Under the pieces are notes generated by a model. That model saw nothing but the letters and a program-made list of their open reading frames with translations. It did not search any database and was not told the DNA's origin. Below, one piece after another: positions 62,549 to 64,000 of a stretch of DNA of 64,000 nucleotides (position 1 is its first letter; each line of letters opens with the position of its first letter). Origin of the DNA: Erinaceus europaeus (Eukaryota; Chordata; Mammalia; Eulipotyphla; Erinaceidae); assembly GCF_950295315.1 (NCBI RefSeq), contig NC_080181.1, positions 36,175,375 through 36,239,374 of the forward strand, given 5' to 3'. Both the position numbers and the translations under genes were made by a program.

Positions 62549-64000
62549 TCTGTGCGAATCTTCACAAAAAAAACCTGAGCGTAATCAGGACAAAACACTT
62601 GCACCTCTGTGCGAATCTACAAAAAAAAAAACCAAGGCGCAATCAAGACAAACCACTTGCACCTGTGTGCGAATCTACAACAAAAAAACCAAGGTGTAAT
62701 CTAGAGAAACCAATAGCACCTGTGTGCTAATCTACAAACAACACAAACAAGGGCGCACTCAAGACAAACCAATGGCACCTGTGTGTGAATCTACAAAAAA
62801 AACCTAGGCGCAATCAAGAAATATCACTTGCACCTGTGTGCGAATCTTCAAAAATAAAAACCTAGGAGCAATCAAGAAAAACCACTTGCACCTGCTTGCG
62901 AATCTTCAAAAAAAAAAAAAAATTGGCACAATCAAGACAAACCAATTCTACCTGTGTACGAATCTAGAAACAACAAACACCTGGGCGCAATCAAGACAAA
63001 CCCCTTGCACTTCTATGCGAATCTTCAAAAAAAAAATTCTAGGGGCAATCAAGACAAACCACTTACACCTGTGTGTGAACCTACAAAAAAAAACTTAGGC
63101 ACAAGCAAGACAAACCACTTGCACAAGTGTGAGAATCTAAAAAAAAAATCCTACGCGCAATCAAGACAAACCACTTGCACCTGTGTGTGAATCTACAAAA
63201 AAAAAAAAAACCTAGGCGTAATCAAGACAAACCACTTGCACCTCTGTGTGAATCTTCAAAAAAAAAAACCTGACCGTAATCAAAACAAACCACTTGCACC
63301 TGTGTGTGAATCTACAAAAAAAAACCAAGGTGCAATCAAGACAAACCACTTGCACCTGTGTGCGAATCTCCAAAATAAAAAAAAAACTAGGCGCAATCAA
63401 GACAAACCACTTGCACATGTGTACGAATCTACAACAAAAAAACCCAAGGCGTAATCAAGAGAAACCAATTGGACCTGTGTGCTAATCTACAAACAACACA
63501 AACCAGGCCGCAATCAAGACAAACCACTTGCACATGTGTACGAATCTACAACAAAAAAACCCAAGGCGTAATCAAGAGAAACCAATTGGACCTGTGTGCT
63601 AATCTACAAACAACACAAACCAGGCCGCAATCAAGACAAACCAATTGCACCTGTGTGTCAATCTACAAAAAAAAACCTAGGAGCAATCAAGAAAAACCAC
63701 TTGCACCTGTGGGCGAATCTTCAAAAAAAAAAAAAAACTCGGAACAATCAAGACAAACCACTTACACCTGTGTGCGAATCTAAAAAAAAACAATCTTAGG
63801 TGCCATCAAGACAAACCAATTGTACCTGTGTGCGAATCTAGAAACAACAAACACCTGGGCGCAATCAAGGCAAACCCCTTGCACTTCTGTGCGAATCTTC
63901 AAAAAAAAAATTCTAGGGGCAATCAAGACAAACCACTTACACCTGTGTGTGAATCTACAAAAAAAAACATAGGCAAAAGCAAGACAAACCACTTGCACCT
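62549..64000 (-). repeat. Block of about 1.45 kb, copy 4 of 4 (cut by window end)
   Basis: The marker series of copies 1-3 is present in order up to CATAGGCAAAAGC at the window end. It retains the two monomers lost in copy 3 and adds a two-monomer duplication of 117 bp at 63,411-63,644 (GCACATGTGTACGAATC plus ACCAATTGGACC, each twice). Private change: ACAAGGGCGCACTC at about 62,747. Confidence 0.87.
63411..63644 (-). repeat. 117-bp tandem duplication (two monomers)
   Basis: The monomer pair containing GCACATGTGTACG, CCCAAGGCGTAATC, CCAATTGGACC and CAGGCCGCAATC is repeated exactly 117 bp later; I found no base difference between the two. Copies 1-3 of the surrounding block have it once, so it is a very recent gain. 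Confidence 0.9.

Larger units (their letters stand above)
48696..64000 (-). repeat. Satellite array, right arm, same monomer in inverted orientation
   Basis: The same monomer family continues but is read on the opposite strand, so the + strand now shows CACTTGCACCTGTGTGCGAA followed by A tracts. Monomers are again about 55-62 bp. This arm has its own set of longer-range duplications, different from those of the left arm, and slightly different favoured variants (for example ACCTGTGTGTGAATCTAC and GCGTAATCAAGAG). The shared D-E-F-G cassette (two inverted copies) shows common descent with the left arm. No gene or foreign insertion is visible to the end of the window. Confidence 0.96.

Noticed and set aside
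61908..62699. Open reading frame of about 263 codons on the + strand, and similar ones at 57,890-58,627 (+) and 46,470-47,213 (-)
   Set aside because: They are translations of the satellite in register. The consensus has no stop in two of three frames on the A-rich strand and in one frame on the T-rich strand, so any run of monomers whose lengths add to multiples of three stays open. Lysine or phenylalanine runs come from the A/T tracts, and frames are not conserved between otherwise identical repeat copies.
1..64000. CRISPR array (repeats of about 45 bp with variable parts between)
   Set aside because: The variable parts are T/A tracts or recurring tails, not unique spacers. The repeats themselves vary widely, higher-order duplications are present, and there are no cas genes.
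1..64000. CENP-B box in the monomer (ATTCGCACACAGG looks like its TTCG half)
   Set aside because: The consensus NTTCGNNNNANNCGGGN needs A after the four free bases and CGGG further on; the monomer has C and GTGC there. Centromere identity cannot be claimed from sequence.
1..64000. Telomere or ribosomal spacer repeats
   Set aside because: No TTAGGG/TTTAGGG-type runs and no rRNA-like sequence are seen. CCTAGG in the tails is a six-base palindrome shared by monomers, not a telomeric unit.

Overview
The whole 64-kb window is satellite DNA: I see no gene, RNA gene, transposon or other unique sequence. The unit is a monomer of about 55-62 bp. It has a fairly constant body of about 45 bp (head AGATTCGCACACAGGTGC, then GGTTTGTCTTGATTGCGCC) and a tail that is either a T tract of roughly 8-20 bases or a T/G-rich sequence such as CCAGGTGTGTGTTG. 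By length, about 1,100 monomers lie side by side. A tandem array of this size with multi-kilobase nested higher-order repeats (HORs) points to heterochromatin of a eukaryote (centromeric, pericentromeric, subtelomeric or sex-chromosome-type). I do not recognise the family and cannot name the lineage.

Layout. From 1 to about 48,695 all monomers read on the + strand (T tracts). At about 48,690 the polarity flips at a short imperfect palindrome, and from there to 64,000 all monomers read on the - strand (A tracts). In the left arm there are, in order: two full and one partial copy of a 4.07-kb HOR (1-9,450); two units of about 0.98 kb (9,451-11,339, running on to about 11,422); two copies of a 6.88-kb HOR (11,340-25,085); a 1.74-kb duplication (24,703-28,127); a mosaic with a 535-bp duplication and long-range copies (28,128-38,282); a tandem unit of about 0.93 kb (38,283-40,520); an exact-looking 2.04-kb duplication (40,521-44,597); more copied mosaic (44,598-46,560); and a poorly ordered stretch (46,561-48,640) up to the inversion. 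The right arm starts disordered, then carries a 0.95-kb block present twice 10.69 kb apart, a block of about 1.45 kb present four times, and a unit of about 0.66 kb repeated three times.

A thread through the array is a fixed run of four 59-bp monomers (here called D-E-F-G), found 45 times in the left arm and twice, inverted, in the right arm. It shows that both arms descend from one ordered ancestor. Many breakpoints between copies can be read directly as hybrid monomers or whole-monomer gains and losses, which is what unequal exchange in register predicts.

Open reading frames of up to about 260 codons occur on both strands, but they are artefacts: the consensus happens to lack stops in several frames, and T/A-tract length changes shift frame from copy to copy. 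None is annotated as a gene. All percentages, phylogeny and lineage would need computation; the statements here come from reading and aligning by eye.
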